A stretch of 61,162 nucleotides of DNA, taken from contig JALQPE010000208.1 of the NCBI GenBank assembly GCA_030407315.1, forward strand, positions 1 to 61,162. Reading direction: 5' to 3'. A program made the position numbers and the translations under genes. This document shows, piece after piece, positions 22,476 to 31,548 of the stretch; positions within the stretch are counted from its first letter, which is position 1; the number at the start of each line of letters is the position of its first letter. Below the pieces are notes generated by a model. It ran no database searches, was not told the origin of the DNA, and saw nothing but the letters and a program-made list of their open reading frames with translations. Source of the stretch: Asparagopsis taxiformis. Taxonomy: Eukaryota; Rhodophyta; Florideophyceae; Bonnemaisoniales; Bonnemaisoniaceae.

Positions 22476-25400
22476 CTAGCCGTCGGAAAATTGTTCTTCC
22501 TCTTCGTCCCCACTATATTCAGGATCTCCCGGCAGAATAGGCGTCATCGGCAACTGTGGAGTTGATCTGCTCAAGATGAATTCTTCACCCGCTGTGAGGG
22601 TTCTCTTCTTGGGAGCTTCTGTCGTCTTCATCCGCATGATTCCGAGCTGCCCTGTCTTCGGCCTACGATCTTTCTTGACCGGGATGGGAACAACTGTCTT
22701 GTGGCGAACATTGACAGGTGCCGGTTGACTTTGCCTGGCAGACCGGCGCGGAGCATTGGGGATTACTTCTTCTTCGAATCCCAACCGCCTGATGAAACCA
22801 AACGAAACATTGTCGGGAATCGGATACGACGCATTCCTGAAATACGTGTGATACCTCGTTGTCGTGTGTGACACAACTCTGTCGACATGCCCTGCCCCGG
22901 CATGTTGTACATGGCCGTGACCGATGAAGACTGAACGTGGCGGAACGATTACCTTCTTCAGCTTCATCGTCTTGGCGTACATATCTAATTCCAGCGCTTT
23001 GGAAAAGACGTACTTGTGGGACCCTGGACACACCCAGATAGGGAATGGGTCATCTCCGTTGGCAATAACAAAGTAACCTGGAAGTTGATCTTTGCGGTAG
23101 CGAGGAGGAACAGGGAAATCATTGTGTGGGACCTGCCGAGGACACCCCTTTCCCGTTATCAAAAACCGTCCCCCAGATGCCGGCATGACAAGTTTTTCTC
23201 CCGGTAAACCGCACTCCTCCAGCCCTATCAGCCGGAAAAGGATTCCCAACCACACATCCAGCAGGGCTCGTCGCGTCACAAACTTGAACCGGTCGGTACG
23301 CGACTCGTCTTTCTCAGCATAGTCAACCAGGCAGTGGCGCGTAGACGTGAAGCGAGCCCTCCCCTCATTCCAGTTCTTCTCATCTGTTTCATCGTCCCCT
23401 GTATTGACAATGGGACTCCACAGCTGCCGGTTCCCAGGGTCCTTGTGCACCTCCTCACCCTCCCACGTTCCCAAAAAGTACCGAAACAATTCCTGGTTAG
23501 GAATTTCTTCCATGAGACCCAAGTCAAATGGGAACTTGTCCGACGCATCGAGGTAGCTTACATCTGCGAAATTGTGCATCACCGTATACCCTCGCTCGTT
23601 GATTTCCGTTCGGCAATTGTGGAAGTACGCCATACCAGTGCCGGCCTCATACGAATCCTTCCAGCTTGTAGACATTCGCGCAACCTGGGCGAAGTCCAGC
23701 CTCGAGGGTAGAAACGTCGATGTAGGCTCACACATCGCCTTGGCAGCCATCTTCCACGCTGCGAAGAACATCGGATAGACGTGATCGATTTCGAATAGCA
23801 CACGAGCCCGATGTTCTTCCGGAATATGCAGCCCCTCGAACACAGGGTCCATTGCCACTTTCTTCAAATATCTCACCTCCCTGCCCGCTTCATCGATTTC
23901 CACACTCTCCAGTAACAACCTGAGCTCAATCGGGGGCAGACAGCCAACCCTCACCGATGCGATGACGTCCGCGGGACGCTGCGCCAGATGATGCCCTTCG
24001 GCTCGGTCTTTAACTTCGAAATCGTCGGGAAGAGATGACATACGGTCGTCGAACAGGAGGTCGTCTTCAGAAGGAGAGTCACGAACGATGTAACCGTCTT
24101 CATCGACTTCCACTCCTTCCGGAACAGTGAATGTAATTGTCACTTCGCGGACCCCCTTGCTTTCGACTTGGCCCTCGTCTGCACCCTGTTTGTCTTCCTC
24201 GTCCGAAGCGGTATGGACAGATTCTTGGTTGGAGGGAGTCGCACCAGCACGTTGGTTATCTTGGGGGACAATCTCAACGGCAGAATCGGGGGAACGGGCG
24301 GAGTCTTCGTCAACCTCATCACCGGAAGCAGTGGCTTGTTGTTGATCGGTGGGTTTATCAACAACGGCCTGCTCTTCTTCCCCGGCGGATTGTTGTACCA
24401 CAACCGGCTCTTCTTCCTCGAGGCGTGTGCTCCCCGTCGAGCGAAGTCGCTGTGAACGGCCGCGGATGCCATGCGAAGCAGGCTCGTGTTCGACGTTTCG
24501 CTGCTTCTTGTGAGTGAGTCTCACATTGGCAGCAGAAGGGCGGCGTTTGCGTCGAGCCTTAGTCTTCTTCTTCAATGTCGGATTGAAAAACTCTTTCAAG
24601 TTCGTTTCCAAATCCTGTAAACGCGTGATTCTCCGTCGCATTCGAACCTCACTGCTCCGGTCGTCCCCTCTATACATTGCAATGGCATTGGTGAGATGCC
24701 ATTGCAACTCCTTCGGCTGCTTAACCGACCCAATTGCCATCTCTGTGCTCAGAAATGACTTGCGCATAATACTCTTTGGGCACCCATACGCAGCGTACAG
24801 AGAATTTGTTATTGCAGTCACGCGACGGACGTATGTATAGAAGTCGTTCACGTCAAAGCGTCCATACAGACGTCCACCATGAGCAGGGTTCAAGTACTCC
24901 GAAAGACCACGCAAGACGAAGACAAAGTTTTCTTCCAGCAACTCGCGCACTATCTTGTGGTCCAGGTGCGTTATCCCAATCTCGTTGCGGCGCTCGGAAT
25001 TGTTCAGCTCACGCAACACTTCGTCGAGAACAGGATGCTTCAGCGTTGCTATAGCCAAACGCGTCCACCGCCGGGCCGTGTTCGTCGAATTCATCATCCC
25101 CATGAACTGCGCCTCGAACAATGTTCGGATGACATCAGACTCACGCAAGTCGCCAGCGTTTTCCACGTTATTTGTAACAGCAATCGTACGGATGAACTGC
25201 TGGATGGACGACAAGATTCGAACCAGGGAGCGCTCCGTCAGTTGCGTCCCAGTCGTATGGTTCGACTCTGCACTCTTGTGGATGATCTCATGAGGCTGAA
25301 GATCACTGTCGTCCTTGCGGCGAAGGTAGTACACATCCAGAGGCTGAGTAACCCAGCGCAAGCGGTTTGCGTCCTGTGGCAGCTTGGTTCTGTGCACACG

Positions 25401-26429
25401 GGTGAGGCGCGTGAAGTCATCCGCAATGCTATGCATAGCATTGAGACGATGCAGTCCGTCGATCACGGTCACGTTCGCATTGGCATGGAATTTGCCATTC
25501 TGGAACAGACGCGTGTCGGCGGACAAATGCGTGTTCTGCGACCTCAGCACCGTCACAGTGATACGCGAAGAGCTCACATACCCCACCGCCAACATATTGT
25601 TGCGCAGGTCCTCCACGTGGTCTTCTTTCACATCCCGAAGGGTCACGGCCAGTTCCACTAGCTGCCTCACCAACACAGTCGCTCCTTCTCCGACGTAATC
25701 CGACGTCACAAACTTGGGCACCGTAATTTGCGTCCCCTGCTGCTCACGAATGCTTTCCGCCACCTCCGGTTCGTCGTCCACCTCGGTTACGTCCTGCGTA
25801 GTAGCTTCGGTGACGTTGGAGCGAGCAGGGTGCTTCGTGCCTCCACTGGAGGCTCTGGCAGAGCGAGCAGGGCGCGTCGTGCCTCCCGAAACCGGGACGG
25901 AGCGTGCTGGATGCTTCGTACCCCCCGAACCAGTGATTTCGCCTGCTGGACCGGTACTGGGCATCCGTCCCGAGCTGGCCTGGTTCGTTGCTGCGTTGAA
26001 GTTTGACGCTGCAGCAGGGGTACGAATGTCGCTAGGGCCATCCTCCGCAGCGGGGCGCATCATCCGAGTATCCCAAGGGTAAAACGCCGCGGCGTATGCT
26101 CCACCCATCGTCTCCGGCGGTCCCTCGGCGCCATCAAACATGTACGGGAACGGGAGGTCCTCGAACTTGTCCTTAGTCGCAATGTTGCGCACGACGATAT
26201 AGTCCGCCTCGTCGGTTTCCGGCAGCTTGTGGTTGTGCAGCGTGCGCGGAAGGCCAACATCGCCACCAGCAGTGCTCACCGAAGCCGTCCCAATATGCAC
26301 AGCCGCACCGTCCACGTCCGCAAACAAGTCGACATCGACGCCGCGCTTGAGACCGCGCGACTCCGCTGACGCGCTCACTTGATCGCCGCAAACCGTTGAA
26401 AACAAACTGCTGAAATGCGTATCCGCCAT
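22476..26429 (-). CDS. ParB-like domain / 2OG-Fe(II) dioxygenase fusion protein
   Basis: The protein is 1317 aa from the ATG at 26429, which lies in the context CAACCATGG; an upstream in-frame ATG at 26552 is less likely. Residues 1-230 are low-complexity and Ser/Thr/Pro-rich. Residues about 240-420 resemble a ParB/Srx N-terminal domain, with the signature VIDGLHRLNAM (D324-G-L-H-R328). A helical region follows, then a basic and acidic linker (about 600-830). The C-terminal third looks like a phytanoyl-CoA-dioxygenase-type double-stranded beta helix: H1102-N-D1104 as HxD, the distal His among H1171/H1173/H1176, and R1198 as the likely 2-oxoglutarate ligand. ParB-like domains in phages and mobile elements often accompany DNA-modifying enzymes, so oxidation of DNA bases is a reasonable inference but unproven. 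A TATTATTTCCAG upstream of the start may be a 5'UTR splice acceptor. Confidence 0.85.
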   Translation of the reverse strand: MADTHFSSLFSTVCGDQVSASAESRGLKRGVDVDLFADVDGAAVHIGTASVSTAGGDVGLPRTLHNHKLPETDEADYIVVRNIATKDKFEDLPFPYMFDGAEGPPETMGGAYAAAFYPWDTRMMRPAAEDGPSDIRTPAAASNFNAATNQASSGRMPSTGPAGEITGSGGTKHPARSVPVSGGTTRPARSARASSGGTKHPARSNVTEATTQDVTEVDDEPEVAESIREQQGTQITVPKFVTSDYVGEGATVLVRQLVELAVTLRDVKEDHVEDLRNNMLAVGYVSSSRITVTVLRSQNTHLSADTRLFQNGKFHANANVTVIDGLHRLNAMHSIADDFTRLTRVHRTKLPQDANRLRWVTQPLDVYYLRRKDDSDLQPHEIIHKSAESNHTTGTQLTERSLVRILSSIQQFIRTIAVTNNVENAGDLRESDVIRTLFEAQFMGMMNSTNTARRWTRLAIATLKHPVLDEVLRELNNSERRNEIGITHLDHKIVRELLEENFVFVLRGLSEYLNPAHGGRLYGRFDVNDFYTYVRRVTAITNSLYAAYGCPKSIMRKSFLSTEMAIGSVKQPKELQWHLTNAIAMYRGDDRSSEVRMRRRITRLQDLETNLKEFFNPTLKKKTKARRKRRPSAANVRLTHKKQRNVEHEPASHGIRGRSQRLRSTGSTRLEEEEPVVVQQSAGEEEQAVVDKPTDQQQATASGDEVDEDSARSPDSAVEIVPQDNQRAGATPSNQESVHTASDEEDKQGADEGQVESKGVREVTITFTVPEGVEVDEDGYIVRDSPSEDDLLFDDRMSSLPDDFEVKDRAEGHHLAQRPADVIASVRVGCLPPIELRLLLESVEIDEAGREVRYLKKVAMDPVFEGLHIPEEHRARVLFEIDHVYPMFFAAWKMAAKAMCEPTSTFLPSRLDFAQVARMSTSWKDSYEAGTGMAYFHNCRTEINERGYTVMHNFADVSYLDASDKFPFDLGLMEEIPNQELFRYFLGTWEGEEVHKDPGNRQLWSPIVNTGDDETDEKNWNEGRARFTSTRHCLVDYAEKDESRTDRFKFVTRRALLDVWLGILFRLIGLEECGLPGEKLVMPASGGRFLITGKGCPRQVPHNDFPVPPRYRKDQLPGYFVIANGDDPFPIWVCPGSHKYVFSKALELDMYAKTMKLKKVIVPPRSVFIGHGHVQHAGAGHVDRVVSHTTTRYHTYFRNASYPIPDNVSFGFIRRLGFEEEVIPNAPRRSARQSQPAPVNVRHKTVVPIPVKKDRRPKTGQLGIMRMKTTEAPKKRTLTAGEEFILSRSTPQLPMTPILPGDPEYSGDEEEEQFSDG

Positions 26430-26774
26430 GGTTGTTGAGTTGGAAAGGAAAAGAGATGGTTGACGTTGACGTATTGGAGTGATGTGGATGGTATGTTTCA
26501 CGTTGCGTTGAAGAATGGTCGTGAACGCCAATCGCTGGAAATAATAACACAATAGAACCGAAATTTGTTAGGTACACACCTATCGTGACCGCTGGAATGC
26601 AAGAGAGGCAATCGAGATGTGAGTATCCGTTCGGAACGGCCCCGAGTCGGGCTCTCGAAACCTGACGAGGTGGCGTGAAGCAGGCAGTGTCCTTGATGTG
26701 TAATGTGTTAAAATTAGAGCTGTCAAGCTAGGCGGCTTTTGGGGCGGCTGCGAGCACCTCTTTATCCGGGGGAC

Positions 26775-26980
26775 ACCCTGATTTGAGTTGAAATTTGGGC
26801 TATTCTCAAAAAAATGCACATGTGAACATGTTTTTGAGATGGGGGTGTGCCGTACGGCACACACAATCAACCGCCCAAATCGTTGATTCTTGCAAGATTT
26901 TTTGTGCCCGAAATTTTAGAATATCTGGGCTGGCCAGCAATGCAATCGAGCTGGACATCCACCGGACGTCCATTTCAGGT
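26775..26980 (+). repeat. Hairpin/palindrome intergenic repeat
   Basis: The palindrome GTGCCGTACGGCAC is at 26847-26860. The hairpin arm upstream reads CTCAAAAAAATG, so one mismatch is present in the stem. The GGACGTCC block ends the unit near 26969. Confidence 0.85.
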
Positions 26981-27165
26981 TGGTCGTGAGAGAGTGGGGC
27001 GGGACCATGATGGAACAAGGACCAAGACCTGTCCCTGACGTGTTGAGCCTGAAATCGACCCATCATTAGGCGCCATTTAGCCTTGCAGTTAGTGCTTACA
27101 GAAGCCAGTGATGACCCCACTCTGGGCGGCGGCCGGTTCCTGGGGCCGTTGTGGCCAAATTAGAC

Positions 27166-27365
27166 ACCATGATTTGAATTAAAATTTGGGCTATTCTCAA
27201 AAACATGCACATGTGAACATGTTTTTGAGATGGGGGTGTGCCGTACGGCACAATCGACCGCCGAAATCGATGTTTTTTGCAATATTTTTTTCTGCCCGAA
27301 ATTGTAGAATTTCTGGGCTGGCCAGCAATGCATCTGAGCTCGACATCCCCATGTCCAGTGGCCGT
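27166..27365 (+). repeat. Hairpin/palindrome intergenic repeat
   Basis: The 12-bp stem is perfect here, and the palindrome is at 27238-27251. The distal block is GACATCCCCATGTCC in place of the GGACGTCC form, as in the left copy at 9271-9450. Confidence 0.85.
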
Positions 27366-27681
27366 CTGGATGTCGCTCACCTGGTAAGCGTGATGCACGT
27401 GTGACAACCTATGTGACTGGCGACCGTGCAGTACAACACTCAGCGGCAGGGAATCACAATCTTTTTAAAATTTTTCTCTACCACGTATGCGTCACAACTT
27501 ATTACCTACACCGGTTACGGGTTTCAAGACCTTTCCAGTGCTGTGTACCCGTATACTCTGTTCCGTTCGATATCAACCAGTGTTCCTCACGAAAGAGTGC
27601 AAACGTCACGAGATACGTCGTCAAATTTGACTGTCTCGCCGAGCGGTCGCCATCCTGTACCGAATTTCCACTCATTCCATT

Positions 27682-30351
27682 ATGACGAATAAGCGCAGGC
27701 GCAACAGCAATCCGATAGTTGACGACGCAACCGTGCCAATTCTGCGCGAACCCGCTAGCCCTTGGGAGGATTCTAGTGACATGGGTACACGTCGAAACGT
27801 AGGTCGCGCCGCCCGCGAAACTACTCTCGCTGGCAAAGACTTCCTCCGCCTCTTGCTGGATTTATTCGCCCACTCAAGTTTCGCAGACTTGACGGACAAG
27901 CCGGGAGGTTTCACATACGCGGACCTTGGCGCTTGGGTTGCGCAGGGCACGGAAGAACAATTTCTGACGCTGCAAGGTCGACTCAGCATAGCCTTCAGCG
28001 GTCGTTCGAAGAATGCTGGAGTGGAGGCGGATGTTGCCGAAATCGTCATGGCAGAGATGAACGTTGAGCGTGCCAAGCAGATTGTTCGTCTGGCATTACC
28101 CATTGCCGAGTTTTCAAGACAGGATGAGCGTATCGGGCAATGGGTTGAGCACTGCATCCTTTCTGGGATCAATCCGCAGATCTTCCTTATTGGATGTAAC
28201 ATGCTTCCTTCGCCACTACAGGCGCCGCAGCGCGGGGAACCAAGCGCCTTCGTTCTTGCTCCACCGGAAACGTTCGAGGTATTGATGTATTTCCAAGCGT
28301 TGTCTATCATCCGAAATCACAACAAGAACCTGCTGCGTCGCCGAATAGGCGACGCGGCCGAAGAGGGGAACGAAGCCGCACGCGTCCCAGCCCATCGGAA
28401 AAGCACTAATCGAGCTTGTTACGTGGTTCAAGTTTTATACCATGCTTGGACCGATGTGGCCTTCGCCGCAAAGTTTTCCAGCTTCGAAGAGTTGATGGCG
28501 CCGTACATCATTTTCGACAGCAGTAAGCATTGGTTTGACGTGCTCGATGAAGGTCTATTCGCACCGATGGAGCAGAAGCTAGATCTCTACCACGACAAAG
28601 CTCCCCTATCTCATCCTGATGGATATGGTGGAAAAGTAGAGACAAGAACCAGTGCGCAGCACAGTGCATTTTGGGACCTTGTGAGGAAGTTCTTCGACCG
28701 GTTGCAGTTTCTTATCGTCAACCCGGACCTGTACACCTGGCCGGAGTCCGACCGCTGGGGGGCGCTGGAAATATACTTCTCAAGCGGAAATCCGGACAAG
28801 CTGCCAGCGTACTTTGACACCCTCGACGAAGACGTTATGGCTGTCCTCCGCCCGGCACCACAAGCCGCGGACGCAGAAAAGGTCCCCAAGCCGGTTGATG
28901 ACACTCCCACTCGTCGCAACAAAGGAGGGAGAGGTTTGGTTCCGTCGACAAGACACACAACCAGGCTTCAACTTGGACCTGGGAGGACCAGTCTTACTGC
29001 CCGAGGGCCGTCTCCCCCGTCACCGTCACCCCATGCGACAGAAGAGCAGGAAAGTGAAGGGCAGGCTCTCGCAAAGGACTTTCTTTCGAAAATGAGTCAG
29101 TATTGCCGGGTGTACGACGACCCTTTCGAAGATTTGGTCAGTGCCGACGAGAGCCGAGAACACGTGCCCATCACGGGCAACGTTCAGCTCATTCTGACTG
29201 ATCCGCCTTACAATGTTCGTCGTAAGAGGAACGATTCCAACTCTTCGTACGACAGGCTAACTGCAGAAGATATGCAGGCTAGCATCGAAGTGTTTGACGA
29301 GCTGTTGCGCCCCGGTGGCCACGGCATCGTGTTCTGCTCCGTTTTGCAGTTCTACGAATGGTTCCATTACTTGGAAACGTACAAAGGACCGCAGTCAGAA
29401 GGCCCAACCGATGATGCTGCCAGTGATGACGGGTCGGATGAAGAAGAGGTTACGTCCATGAATTCGGACTCCGAAGCATCGCAGCACAGTGGCGAAGAAA
29501 GTGCGGATGAGGAGGATGAGGAGGATGAGGAGGAGGAGGAGGAGGAGGACGTCGTTCGGAATTCAGTTTTCTTCGTTGACGAGGTACCTCTGTTGTTTGT
29601 CCGATTACCTGGGCACCTCTATCAAATGCCGGGGCGGAAGAGGTACCAACGCATGAACATGGCAGAGGTCGCTATCCACTTCTGGAAGCGAGGTGTTCCG
29701 TTCAAGACTGGAAGCGAGATGGTGGCCTATAGGAACCACGGATACATGGACGGCACGTACCCGGCGTGGTGCAACGTCACCATCAATATGCCCGCCATCG
29801 ATTCGAATGAGATGGTGTGGCGAACAAGGAGCACAACCGGTGCTACGGTCAGAGTTCGTGCAGAGCAGAAGAGCGTCGCTCTCATGATGGAGTTGATCAG
29901 CCAGCATTCACAGCCTGGTGATATTGTTGTCGATCCATTCTCTGGCACTTTCGCAACGGGAAAAGCAGCTATGAGCTTGCCTGAGCACCGTGTTTTCGTC
30001 GGCAGTGACATGGACAAATTGTGTGTGGCACGATCGCTTCCAAAGCTGTGTGCAGTCATGTCACGTGTAATTCTTTCAAACAACACTGACATGAGGGTCA
30101 CGACAGAAGCGAAACAGAGTGCTGAGAAGTTCTTGGCGTCCCCCTCTGTCACGATGCGTACGCAGAGGGAACGCAGGATCATCGAACCCCCACCTGGCCT
30201 TCCCCTGTACCAGAGGTTCCCGAAATATATTCGGCAGTACCTCTGGCAGCTGTGCCCAGAGTCGATTGCGTCGCACGAGCACATGGAAAACCGGTACATT
30301 ATTGGCCACCTTCCCTGCGCCGCTGGTTGCAAACTGAAAACCCTCGCGTGA
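27682..30351 (+). CDS. DNA adenine/cytosine amino-methyltransferase (DPPY, N6_N4_Mtase type)
   Basis: This 889-aa protein is probably an S-adenosylmethionine-dependent methyltransferase acting on the exocyclic amino group of adenine (N6) or cytosine (N4). The catalytic motif IV is LILTDPPYNV (D507-P-P-Y510). The cofactor motif I, VDPFSGTFATGK (D751), lies C-terminal to it. That order is the beta class of DNA methyltransferases, unlike the METTL4/MT-A70 enzymes of eukaryotes. Between them sits an acidic tract (about residues 575-624) of nearly pure Asp/Glu, unusual for the family and probably an insertion. Residues 1-480 have no recognised domain; they may bind DNA or partners. The gene is divergent from the ParB-dioxygenase gene, and its stop codon overlaps the SET start. 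The frame is open throughout in this copy. Confidence 0.88.
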   Translation: MTNKRRRNSNPIVDDATVPILREPASPWEDSSDMGTRRNVGRAARETTLAGKDFLRLLLDLFAHSSFADLTDKPGGFTYADLGAWVAQGTEEQFLTLQGRLSIAFSGRSKNAGVEADVAEIVMAEMNVERAKQIVRLALPIAEFSRQDERIGQWVEHCILSGINPQIFLIGCNMLPSPLQAPQRGEPSAFVLAPPETFEVLMYFQALSIIRNHNKNLLRRRIGDAAEEGNEAARVPAHRKSTNRACYVVQVLYHAWTDVAFAAKFSSFEELMAPYIIFDSSKHWFDVLDEGLFAPMEQKLDLYHDKAPLSHPDGYGGKVETRTSAQHSAFWDLVRKFFDRLQFLIVNPDLYTWPESDRWGALEIYFSSGNPDKLPAYFDTLDEDVMAVLRPAPQAADAEKVPKPVDDTPTRRNKGGRGLVPSTRHTTRLQLGPGRTSLTARGPSPPSPSPHATEEQESEGQALAKDFLSKMSQYCRVYDDPFEDLVSADESREHVPITGNVQLILTDPPYNVRRKRNDSNSSYDRLTAEDMQASIEVFDELLRPGGHGIVFCSVLQFYEWFHYLETYKGPQSEGPTDDAASDDGSDEEEVTSMNSDSEASQHSGEESADEEDEEDEEEEEEEDVVRNSVFFVDEVPLLFVRLPGHLYQMPGRKRYQRMNMAEVAIHFWKRGVPFKTGSEMVAYRNHGYMDGTYPAWCNVTINMPAIDSNEMVWRTRSTTGATVRVRAEQKSVALMMELISQHSQPGDIVVDPFSGTFATGKAAMSLPEHRVFVGSDMDKLCVARSLPKLCAVMSRVILSNNTDMRVTTEAKQSAEKFLASPSVTMRTQRERRIIEPPPGLPLYQRFPKYIRQYLWQLCPESIASHEHMENRYIIGHLPCAAGCKLKTLA

Positions 30352-30893
30352 TGCGGGCACACGATTGTGTTGCGAAAAAATTGAGCGTTCGACCATCGCT
30401 GATTAAGCATCCAAATGCAGGAAGAGGGCTCTTCGCTGAACAGACATTTAATGTTGGCGACGAAGTATGTGCATACTACGGAACTGTTGTGTACTCTGAT
30501 ATGAGCAAGGAGTCGATGCGGTTCGCGTACGGAGAGGGTCGCATGGCGATAACGAAGGAAACATTCTTGATGTATGCCATCAAGCTGTATGCAACAGCGG
30601 AGGACGACGAAAACATCGAGCATCCAATTTGGATTGTTCCGGCTCCGTTCTGTTCGGCGCAGTTCATCAACGACCCGCGGTATTTGCGAGGTGAGGACAC
30701 TCCGGCGGAAGACACCAGGCGGATGGCCAACGTCGAGTTTGTCGAGAACTACAGCAGCGGTTCGACGGGGAAGAAGCTCAAGGCGAAGGACCTAGAAAAT
30801 CCGAAGATCATCGTAGTACGTGCAATCCGCGATATCCGTCCAGGGCAGGAGCTCTACGTTCATTATGGGACAGCGTTTAGAGCATGGAATTAG
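30351..30893 (+). CDS. SET-domain protein (putative lysine methyltransferase)
   Basis: This small protein of 180 aa consists almost only of a SET domain. GRGLFA (residues 24-29) and VCAYYGTVV match the SET-N strand signature. FINDPRY (about 105-111) stands in place of the usual RFINH-S/C motif, so the canonical His is missing. AIRDIRPGQELYVHYG (about 158-173) is the C-terminal signature with the conserved Tyr. The chosen ATG overlaps the methyltransferase stop as TGATG. The longer open frame to 30252 runs inside the upstream gene. No pre-SET or post-SET cysteines are seen. Targets could be histones or element proteins; activity is uncertain because of the altered NH motif. Confidence 0.85.
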   Translation: MRAHDCVAKKLSVRPSLIKHPNAGRGLFAEQTFNVGDEVCAYYGTVVYSDMSKESMRFAYGEGRMAITKETFLMYAIKLYATAEDDENIEHPIWIVPAPFCSAQFINDPRYLRGEDTPAEDTRRMANVEFVENYSSGSTGKKLKAKDLENPKIIVVRAIRDIRPGQELYVHYGTAFRAWN

Positions 30894-31548
30894 GGTCACG
30901 AAAGATGTTTTCATTTCGACTACAAATAAAGCTACGTTCCAGAGTTGAAGTATATCATATAATGCAGCATGTCCAGCCACCATTAGTCCAGGGTGAAACC
31001 TATTCGGCAGTACTCGCCTGTCAAAAACCAATCGTTCACACTCCAGGTGCACTTCGTCCGAGCAGTGAACCTGACTGCTTGGATGCTGTTATGCGTGCAG
31101 ATGCAAAATACACGACCAAGTTGAAATGGACGCCCGGTGGATGTCCAGCTCAGTTGCATTGCTGTCCAGCCCAGAAATTCTACAATTCAGGGCAGAAAAA
31201 AATATTGCGAAAAACATCGATTCCAGCGGGTCGATTGTGCCGTACGGCACACCCCCATCTCAAAAACATGTTCACATGTGCATGTTTTTGAGAATAGCCC
31301 AAATTTTAATTCAAATCAGGACGTCTTCCGGACATAGGGGTGCTCGCGGCCTAGCTCGACAGCTGTAATTGTACCTCATTAAATACTGTTGATGACTGCC
31401 TACCGTATACAATCTGGACTGTTGGCGTATTCTCCGGTACTTGACCTGAACGTTCATCGCAGACCGTTGTGGTTACCGACACTATACAGCAATCTTTTTT
31501 GTATCTCGTGCAACTCAATCGTTCCATCGCTTCGGGGAAAGCTTCATT
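30894..31548. other. Intergenic region with one hairpin/palindrome repeat (right copy)
   Basis: This gap lies downstream of the SET gene and upstream of the coiled-coil gene, and includes the repeat at 31130-31330. It matches 5086-5737 on the left arm. Confidence 0.6.
31130..31330 (-). repeat. Hairpin/palindrome intergenic repeat
   Basis: The palindrome GTGCCGTACGGCAC is at 31237-31250, followed by the perfect 12-bp stem hairpin. The unit has the variant block GGACGCCCGGTGGATGTCC at its proximal end, the same variant as in the left copy at 5315-5520. Confidence 0.85.

Larger units (their letters stand above)
26430..27681. promoter_or_regulatory. Divergent promoter region between ParB-dioxygenase and methyltransferase genes (right copy)
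   Basis: This 1.25-kb gap lies between two gene starts pointing away from each other. It contains two tandem hairpin/palindrome repeats (26775-27365) and matches the left copy at 8943-10173. The fixed arrangement suggests the repeats take part in shared control of the two genes. No core promoter element was recognised. Confidence 0.5.

Noticed and set aside
24879..25661. Long plus-strand open frame (260 codons) opposite the ParB-dioxygenase gene
   Set aside because: It is the antisense shadow of the conserved coding frame and has no family resemblance. The same shadow appears opposite the left copy.
27682..30893. Bacterial or phage origin of the window
   Set aside because: The overlapping genes and the bacterial-type methyltransferase suggested it. 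However, the intron, the copia element and the CACTA termini show eukaryotic nuclear DNA.
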